Positions 26,034-34,747 are shown, counted from the first letter of the stretch. The stretch is DNA of 64,000 nucleotides from Actinophytocola sp044466355 (GCF_044466355.1 NZ_JBITMQ010000002.1:124001-188000), one strand, 5' to 3'. The notes: a model not told the origin generated them from the sequence alone. Numbers and translations: made by a program.

Positions 26034-28357
26034 CGGGTGGCCTCCGGGAGGTTGGCGGTGTCCACGATGTGCAGGCGGAGTTCGCTGACGTAGCGGTTGC
26101 CCGCCGCGTCGGGCACCCACGCCTGGTCGGGGCCGGGGAGCAGTTCGCTGACGACGACGGGCACGTCGGGTCCGCCGTCGACGATGGCGGCGCGGATCAT
26201 GGTGCAGAACAGCGACGCGTAGTGGGGGCTGGTGAGGTCGACGTAGCAGGGTTTGGTCTCGGTGCCGAGTTTGACGAACACGGCGTCGGGCAGGCCGGTG
26301 GCGAGCCGCCAGCGGCGCACGGCGAGGTAGCGGTCCCGCTCCCCCTTCGCGGTCGCGAGGCCGGTGGCGCCCGCGGTGGTGCGCCAGGTCTCGCGGCTGA
26401 CGACGAGCCGGTCGACGGTGATCCGCGGGGTGTGCGGGGCGGGTGAGGTGAGTTTGAACGCGTCGACGGCGTGGATGGCGATGAGCTGGGAGAACACCTC
26501 GAGCAGCGGCCAGCGCGCGCCGTCGGCGTCGGTCGCGACCAGCTGTCCGTCCACTTCGGACACGTCGAGTGCGGTGGTGGCGAGGACGTGGTCGAGTCCG
26601 GCGCCGGGTGCCTGGGCGAACGCGAGCCGCACGTCGGTGGGGCCGGCGAGGCTGTCGGCGACGCGGCTGGTGCGGCGTGGCCAGTCGGTCGGGAACAGGG
26701 GGCGGACGCGGCGGGTGCCGAGGTCCTCGGCGAGCGCGGCGCGGAGGCGTTCGGGGTCGGGGTGTGCGGGGGTGAACACGTCGCAGTCGAAGGAGGCCCA
26801 GGCGGTGTGCATCTCGCCGAGCACGACGAGGAACTCGCCGCGTGCGAGTGCGTCGGGGCCCGCGGCGCAGATCTGGAGGTCGGGGCTGTGGAGGCGGGCC
26901 GCGGTCCAGGTGGTGGGGTTGGCGGGGAAGGCGGCGTCGACGTGGGCGGCGAGTGCGGCGGCGGTGGTCTCGACGGGTCGGCCGCCGCTATCGCTGTCGT
27001 TGTCGAGGTTGAACAGGGTGGCCCAGCGGCGGGCGAACTCGTCGGCGACGGTGTCGACGGGCCGGTTGCCGGTGGTGCCCCAGAACAGGCCTTGTGCGAG
27101 GTACCACAGGTCGGACAGGCGGACCGTGCCGTCGGTGGTGTCGGCGCGCAGTTCGGTGTGGAGGTCGCGCAGTGCGGTGTCGTAGGCGGTGGCGAGTTCG
27201 GCGGAGAGCCAGCGGGCGGCGCGCAGGAGCAGGTCGAGCGGGGCGGCGATGGTGTCGAGCAGCGGCCGGCCGACGGTGATGTCGAGGTCGCGGGCGGTGT
27301 CCTCGTAGCAGAGGGTGCGGCCGGCGTAGGTCTGTCCGCCGCGTCTGCGTGGTGGTTGTCCGGTGAGTTCGGTGAACACGGTGTCCAAGGTGGACAGTGC
27401 GGTGCGCAGGGTGTGCGGGTCGCCCGCGGCGGCGGCGACGGCGTCGCGGGCGGTGGTGAGCCGGTCCAGGCCCGCGGTCGCGGCGGCGCGGACGTGGTCG
27501 TCGCCGATGTCGGCGATGCGTCTGCGCAGCACGGTTTCGGCGGCGGAGGTGTTGGGCAGGCACGCGTCCCAGGTGAGGAGTTCGCGTTCGACGAGGTTGG
27601 TGAGGATGGTGTAGCCGTCGTCTTCGCGGCGCAGCCCGATGGCGGGGTCGGCGACCACGGCGGTGGCGGGTTGTTTGCCGTCGCAGGCGGCGAGGAGCGC
27701 GGCTTCGGCGGCGGTGAGGGTGAGGGGTGGGCGGCCGGGCCGGTGGACGTGCCTGCCGTCGAGGGTGAGGTGTGGCGCGAGCAGCGGTGGCCACCAGCGG
27801 CGGACGGCGGGGTCGGTGCTGATGGCGTCGGCGTAGGCCTGCACGACCCAGGCTTCGAGCACGACCCAGCGGCGGCGGGTGAGGCCGGGGCCTGCGGTGG
27901 TGTGTGCGGCGGTGGTGAGGCGGTCGTCGACGGTGACCCAGCAGCTGGGGCCGAAGAACCCGACGGTCTCGTTCTTGCCGCAGTAGCGCTGCCAGTACTT
28001 GAGGACGGCGCGCTCCCGGTCGCGGTAGCGGACGTTGCGGGCGGCGTCCGGTCCGGCGGCGGCGAGCCCGTCGAGCGCGTGGAGGGCGTTGGGGTTCTGC
28101 CAGGTGACGGCTTCGCGCAGGTGCGGGTCGGCGGCGATCGCGCGGAGCTGTGCGGCGCCCGCGGCGAGGGCGGTGTCGAAGTCGGCGTCGAAAGTGGTGT
28201 TGGTTTCGTTGTGCAGGAGTGCGTCGGCGCTCGCGGCGGCGGCGGGGGCGGACAGGGCGGTGAGGCCGTCGGCGGGGAACCCGGCGGAGCGCAGCAGCGC
28301 GTCGCGCCACACCGACCATGCGGTGTCCCCGAGCGGGATGCGGTGCTCCCCTGTCAT
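26030..28357 (-). CDS. small LanB-like protein (lantibiotic dehydratase N-domain only), copy 2
   Basis: A 775-aa paralogue of the downstream gene, with the same landmarks in the same order: WSVWRDALLRSAGFP near residue 14, YWQRYCGKNETVGFFGP at 121-137, YAGRTLCYEDTARD mid-protein, FVKLGTETKPCYVDL and NRYVSELRLHIVD at the end. It has no elimination domain and no fused cyclase. The ATG at 28357 overlaps the thioesterase stop, and its own stop overlaps the next LanB start, so the pair is translationally coupled within the NRPS/PKS operon. Tandem arrangement suggests two successive tRNA-dependent additions or a heteromeric enzyme. No precursor peptide lies beside it; the nearest candidate scaffold is the lanthipeptide precursor about 23 kb away. 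Confidence 0.82.
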   Translation of the reverse strand: MTGEHRIPLGDTAWSVWRDALLRSAGFPADGLTALSAPAAAASADALLHNETNTTFDADFDTALAAGAAQLRAIAADPHLREAVTWQNPNALHALDGLAAAGPDAARNVRYRDRERAVLKYWQRYCGKNETVGFFGPSCWVTVDDRLTTAAHTTAGPGLTRRRWVVLEAWVVQAYADAISTDPAVRRWWPPLLAPHLTLDGRHVHRPGRPPLTLTAAEAALLAACDGKQPATAVVADPAIGLRREDDGYTILTNLVERELLTWDACLPNTSAAETVLRRRIADIGDDHVRAAATAGLDRLTTARDAVAAAAGDPHTLRTALSTLDTVFTELTGQPPRRRGGQTYAGRTLCYEDTARDLDITVGRPLLDTIAAPLDLLLRAARWLSAELATAYDTALRDLHTELRADTTDGTVRLSDLWYLAQGLFWGTTGNRPVDTVADEFARRWATLFNLDNDSDSGGRPVETTAAALAAHVDAAFPANPTTWTAARLHSPDLQICAAGPDALARGEFLVVLGEMHTAWASFDCDVFTPAHPDPERLRAALAEDLGTRRVRPLFPTDWPRRTSRVADSLAGPTDVRLAFAQAPGAGLDHVLATTALDVSEVDGQLVATDADGARWPLLEVFSQLIAIHAVDAFKLTSPAPHTPRITVDRLVVSRETWRTTAGATGLATAKGERDRYLAVRRWRLATGLPDAVFVKLGTETKPCYVDLTSPHYASLFCTMIRAAIVDGGPDVPVVVSELLPGPDQAWVPDAAGNRYVSELRLHIVDTANLPEATR

Positions 28358-29121
28358 GACGATCTGCCCGGCAGCGCGGAGAGGAGGTCCTTGGCGAGCA
28401 GGTCGGTGATGTGACCGGTGTCGTCGTGGAGGAAGAAGTGGTCGCCGTCGATGTCGTGCAGGGTGAATCCGGCCGAGGTGTGCCGGTCCCATGCCTGGAT
28501 GTCGGCACGGGAGACGGCGGTGTCGGCGCGACCCGCGTAGGCGACGACGGGCACGGGCAGCGGTTCGCCGTCGGTGTGGGTGTACTCGTCGAGGTAGGTG
28601 AAGTCGGCGCGCAGCACGGGGAGCAGCAGTTCGAGGAGTTCGGGTTCGGCGAGCACGTCGTCGGACAGCCCGCCGCCCTCGGCGACGCGCGCCAGCAACG
28701 CGTCGTCGTCCAGTGTGGACAGTCCGGCGAAGGTGCCGGTGGCGGGGAGGTGCGGGGCGCGGCAGCCGCCGACGTAGAGCTTGACGGGGAGCCGGCCGCC
28801 GGTGCGGCGCAGGTGGCGGATGAGCTCGAAGGCGTGCCAGCCGCCGAGGGAGTGGCCGTAGATGGCGTAGGGGCCGCCGTCGTGGGTGTCGAGGTGGGTG
28901 TGGATGGCGTCGGCGAGTGCGGTGATCTCGGCGTCGTCGAAGCCGTGGTCCTCGACGATGCGGCTCTCGCGGCCGGGCAGCTGCACGGCGACGATCTCGA
29001 TGTCGGGTCCGATCGCGGCGGGCCAGCGGCGGTAGGCGCTGGCCCCGGCGCCCGCGTAGGGCAGGCAGAACAGCCGCACCGCGGCGTCGGGCCTCGGTTG
29101 CGGGATCACGAACCGGTTCAT
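28354..29121 (-). CDS. type II thioesterase (editing hydrolase)
   Basis: A 255-aa stand-alone alpha/beta hydrolase of the GrsT/RifR group, which removes misprimed acyl groups from carrier proteins. The triad is visible: Ser in YGHSLGGWHAFEL (nucleophile elbow GHSLG), Asp in AGRADTAVS and His in GDHFFLHDD. The opening LFCLPYAGAGASAYRRW is characteristic of the family. It overlaps its neighbours on both sides by ATGA. Unlike the terminal TE of the assembly line it keeps the normal Ser nucleophile. Confidence 0.93.
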   Translation of the reverse strand: MNRFVIPQPRPDAAVRLFCLPYAGAGASAYRRWPAAIGPDIEIVAVQLPGRESRIVEDHGFDDAEITALADAIHTHLDTHDGGPYAIYGHSLGGWHAFELIRHLRRTGGRLPVKLYVGGCRAPHLPATGTFAGLSTLDDDALLARVAEGGGLSDDVLAEPELLELLLPVLRADFTYLDEYTHTDGEPLPVPVVAYAGRADTAVSRADIQAWDRHTSAGFTLHDIDGDHFFLHDDTGHITDLLAKDLLSALPGRSS

Positions 29122-32100
29122 GCCTGACCTCCTCGCCTCATGGGCTCGATCCAGTGCTGTTCGCGCTGGAAGGGATAGGTGGGCAGCGGGATGCGCCGCC
29201 CACGGGTGGTTGGCGGCGCGCCGGTGCCGGTGACCCAGAGTTCCGCGTCGGCGCGTGCCGGTCCGTCACCGGTCACGGCGCGGGTGGCGGGGTGGCCGCC
29301 GGTGAGTGCGTCGAGTGCGTCGACGGCGTCGTCGACGGTGGCGGCGAGGACGGCGGCGCGGCATCCGAAGGCGCGTCGTCCGGTGGTGAGGGTGTGTGCC
29401 ACGTCGGTGAGCGCGGGCCGGTGGGTGGCGAGGTGGTCGCGCAGCCGTGCGGCGGCGGCGCGCAGCGCGGTCTCGTCCCGTGCCGACAGCGGCAGCACGA
29501 CGGGTGCGGGCGCGGGTTCGACGGGGCTGCCGGGTGCTTGGGCGACGAGCAGGTGGACGTTGGTGCCGCCCATGCCGAAGGAGCTGACGCCGGCGACGCG
29601 GCGGTCGGTGTCGGGCCAGTCACGCACCTTGGTCGGCACGTACAGGGGGCCCGCGGCGAGGTCGATTTCGGGGTGTGGGCGGGTGAAGTGCAGGTTCGGG
29701 GGGATGACGCCGGTGTGCACGGCGAGCACGGTCTTGATGAGCCCGGCGATGCCCGCGGCGGCGTCGAGGTGGCCGATGTTGGTTTTGACGGAGCCGAGCG
29801 CGACGGTCTCGGGTGCGGCGCTGTCGAGGACGTCGTTGAGGGCGGCGACCTCGATGGCGTCGCCGAGCGGGGTGCCGCTGCCGTGGGCTTCGACGAACTG
29901 GAGGGCCTCGGGTGCGATGTCGGCGGCGGCGAGGGCGTCGGCGATGGCGGCGGCTTGTCCGGCGGGGCTGGGCACGGCGTAGCCGGCGCGGTCCGCGCCG
30001 TCGTTGGTGATGCCCCAGCCGGGTAGGACGGCGTAGACGTGGTCGCCGTCGGCGAGGGCGTCGGCGAGTCTGCGCAGGACGACGGCTCCGGCGCCGGAGC
30101 CGAACCCGGAGCCCGCGGCGGCGTGGTCGAACGCGCGGCAGCGGCCGTCCGGGGAGGTCATGCCGCCCGGGGTGTGGCGGTGGCGTGGCCAGGTGACGCT
30201 GACGCCGCCGGCGAGCGCGACGTCGCAGCGGTAGTCGGCGAGGCTTTGCGCGGCGAGGCAGACGGCGGCGAGTGAGCTGGAGCAGGCGGTCTGGACGGCG
30301 AGGGCGGGGCCGGTGAGCCCGAGCCGGTAGGCGATCTGGCCGGGGAGGTGGTCGGGGAACTGGCGGGCGAGCAGCTGCGCTTCCCAGTCGTCGGGGTCGG
30401 CGTCGGTGACCTGCGGGTTGCCGAGGAGGTGGAACAGGAAGTACCGGTTGGCCGACGCGGAGGCGAACACGCCGACGGACAGTTCGGGGTCGCCGCCGGG
30501 GATGTGCCCGGCGTTTTCCATGGCCTCCCAGGCGGTTTCGAGGAGGATGCGGTGCTGGGGGTCGGTGCGTGCGGCCTCGTCGGCGGTGAAGGAGAAGAAG
30601 CCGGCGTCGAAGTCGGGGATGCCGTGGAGCAGTCCGCCCGCGCGGACGTGTGCGGGGTCGGCGCGCAGTGCGGGGCCGATGCCGAGTGCGGCCAGTTCGT
30701 CGTCGGTGTAGTCGTGGATGGCGTCGGTGCCTGCGCAGAGGTTCCACCAGAAGGTGTCGAGGTCGGCGGCGCCGGGGAATCGTCCGGCCATGCCGATGAC
30801 GGCGATCTCGTCGCCGGTGTAGCCGGGGGCGCTCGCGGTGGACGGGGCGGACGCGGTGGACGGAGTGGCCTGTGGCGCTGTCCCGGTGGCACTGTCGAGG
30901 TGGCGGGCCTGGGCGGTGATGGTGGTGTGGGTGAACAGCGCGAGCAGTGGCACGTCGGTGCCGAACTCGGCGTTGAGGCGTTGCTGGACCTGGCCGAGCA
31001 GGAGTGAGTGGCCGCCGACGTCGAAGAAGGCGGCGTCGGGGGCGATGGAGTCGGTGCGCAGGACGGTGCACCAGATGGCGTGGACGCGGGCCTCGGTGAC
31101 GGTCAGGTCGTGTGTGGCCGGGGTGGTGACGGGCGGGTCGGGCAGGGCGCGTTCGTCGATCTTTCCGGTGACGGTCAACGGGAACTCGTCGATCACGACG
31201 ACGGCGCGGGGCACGGCGTGGGCGGGCAGCACGTCGGCCAGTGCGGCGCGCAGCGTGTGGGGGTCCAGGTCGGTTCCGGTGACGTAGCCGAGGAGTGTCT
31301 CGTCGCGGGCGATGGCGCGGGCGGCGGTGACGCCGGGTTGGGTGCGCAGCGCGGTCTCGACTTCGGCGGGTTCGACGCGGAAGCCGCGGACGTTGACCTG
31401 GCGGTCGAGTCGGCCGTGGCAGACGAGGGTGCCGTCGGGCAGGCGTTCGCCGAGGTCGCCGGTGCGGTAGTGCCCTGGACCGAACGCCGGACTGTCCACA
31501 TTGGCGTATCCGGTGACGAGGTGGTCGCCGTGGACGGTGATCTCGCCGCGGTGCCCGGGTTCGTCGGACAGTTCGATGCGGTAGCCGGGCAGTGCGGTGC
31601 CGATGGGCAGCGGGCCGGCGGCGGTGTCGTCCACTTCGGATGGACGGAGGTGGTGGTGTGCGGCGAAGGTGACCTCGGTGGCGCCGTAGCCGTTGACGAA
31701 CTCGACGTCGGGTGCGAAGGCGTCGCGGCCGCGCCGGATGTCGGCGTAGGTGGACTGTTCGCCGCCGAGCAGCACTGTGCGCACTGTGTTCAACCGAGCC
31801 GGCCCCAGGGTGTCGAGGAGATACCGGTACAGAGTCGGTGTGGAGTGGAAGATCGTTACGCCGTGGTGGGAAAGTCCGGCCGTGACGTGGGTGAGGCCGT
31901 GGGTGCGGACGTCGAGTGGGACGACGGTGGCGCCGGTCAGCAGTGCCGGGTACAGGTCGGGGATGGCGGCGTCGAAGCTGAAGGAGGCGAGGAGGCTCAG
32001 CCGGTCGGCGGCGGTGATGGCGAGGCTCGTGATCTGGTTGTCGACGACGTGGAGCAGGTTGCGGTGGGTTTGTGCGATCGCTTTGGGTCTGCCGGTGGAG

Positions 32101-32564
32101 CCGGAGGTGAAGAGCACGTAGGCGATGTCGTCGAGTGCGGTGTCGTCGAGTGCGGCCGCGACGGGGTCGAGCGGCGCGGTGTCGTCACGGACGATGACGG
32201 CGTGGTCACCGAGGTGGTTGGCGAGGTCGGTGTGTTCGGGGTCGGTGAGCACGGTGGTCACGTCGGCGTCGGTGACCATCGTGGACAGCCGGGGGCGCGG
32301 GAAGGTGGGGTCGAGCGGCACGTAGGCGCAGCCCGCGGCGAGGGTGCCGAGGATCCCGGCGATGGTGGGGAGTCCGTGGCCGGTGACGAGGCCGACGCGG
32401 CTGCCGGGTCGGACGCCGGCGGTGGTGAGCGCGCGGGCGTGGCCGCCGGCGATGGTGGCGAGTTCCGCGTAGGTGACGGTGCGGTCGCCGTGGACGACGG
32501 CGTGGTGATCGGGTAGGCGCTTCGCGGTGTCGGCGAAGCGGCGGATGGTCGGTACGAGCGTCAT
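29118..32564 (-). CDS. NRPS/PKS starter protein A-PCP-KS with AT remnant
   Basis: A 1148-aa first protein of the operon. Adenylation domain about residues 1-475 (FTSGSTGRPKAI; core A5 altered to NGYGATE), carrier domain with Ser520 in VGGHSLL, an Ala/Ser/Thr/Pro linker containing the repeat STASAPSTASAP (569-580), then a complete KS (about 584-1010) with Cys761 in TACSSS, EAHGSGT and KTNIGHL. After the KS only the flanks of an AT remain: LSARDETALR... and the post-AT linker IPLPTYPFQREQHW. The GHSxG core is missing, and so is a following ACP. Pocket residues read about D-A-P-H-L-G-G-F-A-K, no known match. The ATG at 32564 lacks a clear ribosome site. It probably loads an unusual acid and hands it on through its KS. 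Confidence 0.9.
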   Translation of the reverse strand: MTLVPTIRRFADTAKRLPDHHAVVHGDRTVTYAELATIAGGHARALTTAGVRPGSRVGLVTGHGLPTIAGILGTLAAGCAYVPLDPTFPRPRLSTMVTDADVTTVLTDPEHTDLANHLGDHAVIVRDDTAPLDPVAAALDDTALDDIAYVLFTSGSTGRPKAIAQTHRNLLHVVDNQITSLAITAADRLSLLASFSFDAAIPDLYPALLTGATVVPLDVRTHGLTHVTAGLSHHGVTIFHSTPTLYRYLLDTLGPARLNTVRTVLLGGEQSTYADIRRGRDAFAPDVEFVNGYGATEVTFAAHHHLRPSEVDDTAAGPLPIGTALPGYRIELSDEPGHRGEITVHGDHLVTGYANVDSPAFGPGHYRTGDLGERLPDGTLVCHGRLDRQVNVRGFRVEPAEVETALRTQPGVTAARAIARDETLLGYVTGTDLDPHTLRAALADVLPAHAVPRAVVVIDEFPLTVTGKIDERALPDPPVTTPATHDLTVTEARVHAIWCTVLRTDSIAPDAAFFDVGGHSLLLGQVQQRLNAEFGTDVPLLALFTHTTITAQARHLDSATGTAPQATPSTASAPSTASAPGYTGDEIAVIGMAGRFPGAADLDTFWWNLCAGTDAIHDYTDDELAALGIGPALRADPAHVRAGGLLHGIPDFDAGFFSFTADEAARTDPQHRILLETAWEAMENAGHIPGGDPELSVGVFASASANRYFLFHLLGNPQVTDADPDDWEAQLLARQFPDHLPGQIAYRLGLTGPALAVQTACSSSLAAVCLAAQSLADYRCDVALAGGVSVTWPRHRHTPGGMTSPDGRCRAFDHAAAGSGFGSGAGAVVLRRLADALADGDHVYAVLPGWGITNDGADRAGYAVPSPAGQAAAIADALAAADIAPEALQFVEAHGSGTPLGDAIEVAALNDVLDSAAPETVALGSVKTNIGHLDAAAGIAGLIKTVLAVHTGVIPPNLHFTRPHPEIDLAAGPLYVPTKVRDWPDTDRRVAGVSSFGMGGTNVHLLVAQAPGSPVEPAPAPVVLPLSARDETALRAAAARLRDHLATHRPALTDVAHTLTTGRRAFGCRAAVLAATVDDAVDALDALTGGHPATRAVTGDGPARADAELWVTGTGAPPTTRGRRIPLPTYPFQREQHWIEPMRRGGQA

Positions 32565-32886
32565 CGCACACGAAACACACGAGAAAACCGGTGGGACAAC
32601 GCACTCCTCTGACGCGCTCGGGCTGGGGGTCCCGACAGGCTAAATCGGAGGGCACCGGTATGCGTCGGCTGCGCGGCCAGTTAGACCGAACGATCTTCGA
32701 CGATATTCCGTTCGTCGCAACATTTTCGACCGAACAGCGCCATGAGAGACAAAAGCTCCGTCTACTATAGCGAGTCGGTCAACCACGGTGCGTCAACACG
32801 CACATTTCGCCCATGTCGTGTGGACTGTCCCGTGTGGACCCGAAGTGGTTGCGGCGTCAAGGAAACGGGGGGTGCGGGTGGGCGGT
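32565..32886. promoter_or_regulatory. promoter region of the NRPS/PKS operon; no gene
   Basis: A 322-bp gap between the start of the A-PCP-KS gene and the end of the sigma-factor gene, relatively AT-rich in its middle. It must carry the promoter of the 27-kb operon. Two copies of GACCGAAC (32684-32691 and 32728-32735) are spaced 44 bp apart in direct orientation, with GTTCG in inverse orientation between them (32710-32714). Even-turn direct repeats would suit a SARP or another tandem-binding activator, but I cannot confirm binding. No plausible small ORF is seen. Confidence 0.5.
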
Positions 32887-34083
32887 TCAGCTGCCGAGGA
32901 GTCCGTTCAGGACGGTGCGGTCGGCGGCGGGGGCGTGTGCGAGCGCGGTCTGGTAGGCGGTGGCGGCTTCGTCGTGTCTGCCGAGGCGGCGCAGCAGGTT
33001 GCCGCGCACGGAGTGGTACAGGTGGTAGCGGTCCAGCGACAGTGCGTCGACGATGGCGAGCGCTTCGGCCGGGCCGCGGAGTTCGGCGAGCGCGACGGCG
33101 CGGTTGAGTGCGACGACGGGGGTGGGTGCGATGGCCATGAGTTGGTCGTAGAGGGCGACGATCTGAGTCCAGTCGGTGTCGGCGGTGGTCGGTGCGTCGC
33201 TGTGCACGGCGGCGATGGCGGCCTGGATCTGGTAGGGGCCGGGCTGGTTGCGGCGCAGGCACTGGCGGACGAGCGCCTGCCCTTCGGCGATCATGTCGCG
33301 GTCCCAGCGGGCGCGGTCCTGGTCGCCGAGCAGCACGAGGTCGCCGGTGGTGGCGACGCGTGCGAGGCGGCGGGACTCGCTGAGCAGCATAAGTGCGAGC
33401 AGGCCGGTGACCTCGGGTTCGTCGGGCATCAGCGCGGTGAGGACGCGGCCGAGCCGGATCGCCTCGGCGGCGAGTTCGGGGCGGTCGACGGTCGAGTGGC
33501 CTTCGTTGAAGATCAGGTAGATGACGGCGAGGACGCCGGCGAGCCGGGCGGGGAGGTCGGCTTCGTGGGGCACGCGGTAGGGGATGTGCGCGTCGCGGAT
33601 CTTGTTCTTGGCGCGGACGAGGCGTTGCGCCATGGTCGGTTCGGGGACGAGGAACGCACGGGCGACCTCGGCGGTGGTGAGGCCGCCGAGCAGCCGGAGG
33701 GTGAGGGCGACCCGCACGCCGGTGGCGAGCGCGGGGTGGCAGCAGGTGAAGATCAGGCGTAGCCGGTCGTCGTGCACCACGCCCTCCTCGTCGGGTTCGG
33801 TGGCCAGCAGGTCGAGTGCCTGGCGGTGGCGTTCGTCGCGGGTGGCTTCGCGGCGCAGGCGGTCGATGGCGCGGTTGCGGGCGGTGGTGATGAGCCAGCC
33901 GGCGGGGCTGGGTGGGATGCCGTCGGCCGGCCAGCGGCGGACGGCCTCGACGAACGCGTCCTGCACGGCTTCCTCGGCGAGGCCGATGTCGCCCAGGGCG
34001 CGGACGAGCACGGACACGGCGCGCCCGTACTCGCCGCGGTAGATCTCGTCGATGGTCACGTCGGTGGTCATGTGGGTGGTCAC
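32887..34083 (-). CDS. ECF42-type RNA polymerase sigma factor with C-terminal TPR-like domain
   Basis: A 398-aa extracytoplasmic-function sigma factor. The sigma-2 region is in IYRGEYGRAVSVLVRALGDIGLAEEAVQDAFVEAVRRWP, with PAGWLITTARNRAIDRLRR; the sigma-4 region is LRLLGGLTTAEVARAFLVPEPTMAQRLVRAKNKI. A long C-terminal extension (about 200-395, including YLIFNEGHS and repeated helical segments) marks the ECF42 group, whose partners are DGPF/YCII-domain proteins; such a gene lies two positions upstream. The GTG at 34083 overlaps the YnfA stop; an ATG at 34071 is an equally possible start. There is no anti-sigma gene nearby, consistent with control through the C-terminal domain. Confidence 0.9.
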   Translation of the reverse strand: MTTHMTTDVTIDEIYRGEYGRAVSVLVRALGDIGLAEEAVQDAFVEAVRRWPADGIPPSPAGWLITTARNRAIDRLRREATRDERHRQALDLLATEPDEEGVVHDDRLRLIFTCCHPALATGVRVALTLRLLGGLTTAEVARAFLVPEPTMAQRLVRAKNKIRDAHIPYRVPHEADLPARLAGVLAVIYLIFNEGHSTVDRPELAAEAIRLGRVLTALMPDEPEVTGLLALMLLSESRRLARVATTGDLVLLGDQDRARWDRDMIAEGQALVRQCLRRNQPGPYQIQAAIAAVHSDAPTTADTDWTQIVALYDQLMAIAPTPVVALNRAVALAELRGPAEALAIVDALSLDRYHLYHSVRGNLLRRLGRHDEAATAYQTALAHAPAADRTVLNGLLGS

Positions 34084-34412
34084 CGGCGTGGCGCGTACAT
34101 GATCACGGCGACTCCGATCAGGCAGAGGGCGGCGCCGAGGTAGTCCCACCGGTCGGGGCGGAACTTGTCGACGACGATGCCCCAGGCGAGCGATCCGGCG
34201 ACGAACACGCCGCCGTAGGCGGCGAGGATCCGCCCGAAGTGCGGGTCGGGCTGGAAGGTGGCGACGAACCCGTAGGCGCCGAGCGTGAGCACGCCTGCGG
34301 CGATCCACCACAGGCCGCGGTCCTCGCGCCAGCCCTGCCAGACCAGCCAGGCACCGCCGATCTCGGCGAGCGCGGCGAGCGCGAACAACACGAGGGACCT
34401 GACCACGCTCAC
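34080..34412 (-). CDS. YnfA/UPF0060-family small membrane protein
   Basis: A 110-aa inner-membrane protein with four helices: SLVLFALAALAEIGGAWLVW, GLWWIAAGVLTLGAYGF, GRILAAYGGVFVAGSLAWGIVV and YLGAALCLIGVAVIMYAP. The AEIGGAWLVWQGWRE opening and PDPHFGRILAAYGGVF are family hallmarks (SMR-like transporter superfamily). The GTG start overlaps the DGPF gene stop, and its stop overlaps the sigma gene start, so the three form one coupled operon. Substrate is unknown. Confidence 0.88.
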   Translation of the reverse strand: MSVVRSLVLFALAALAEIGGAWLVWQGWREDRGLWWIAAGVLTLGAYGFVATFQPDPHFGRILAAYGGVFVAGSLAWGIVVDKFRPDRWDYLGAALCLIGVAVIMYAPRR

Positions 34413-34747
34413 TGGAACGGACGCACCTCGATGGCGAGCGGCGCGAGGACGGCGGCGAGCTTGCGTCCCCACGCGAGGGCGGCGTCGAGGTCCTCGGCCT
34501 GGATGACGGTGAACCCGCCGAGGAACTCCCTGGCTTCGATGAACGGCCCGTCGGTCACGAGGACGTCGTCGCCGGTGGCGCGCAGGACGGACGCGGTGGC
34601 CGGTGGGTGCAGCCCGCCCGCGAACACCCACGCGCCCGCGTCGCGCATTTCCTGGTTGAGCGCGTCCAGGTCCCGCATGACCGGCGCCAGGACTTCGGGC
34701 TCGGGTGCGCCTTCTGGCTGGTAGATGCTCAGCAGGTACTGCTTCAT
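34409..34747 (-). CDS. DGPF/YCII-domain protein
   Basis: A 112-aa YCII-related protein with the eponymous motif in VTDGPFIEAREFLGGF. It is the typical genomic partner of ECF42 sigma factors and is thought to take part in their signalling, though the mechanism is not established. The ATG at 34747 is preceded by GGGAGGA. It is the first gene of the three-gene sigma operon and faces the divergent NmrA-like gene across 113 bp. Confidence 0.9.
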   Translation of the reverse strand: MKQYLLSIYQPEGAPEPEVLAPVMRDLDALNQEMRDAGAWVFAGGLHPPATASVLRATGDDVLVTDGPFIEAREFLGGFTVIQAEDLDAALAWGRKLAAVLAPLAIEVRPFQ

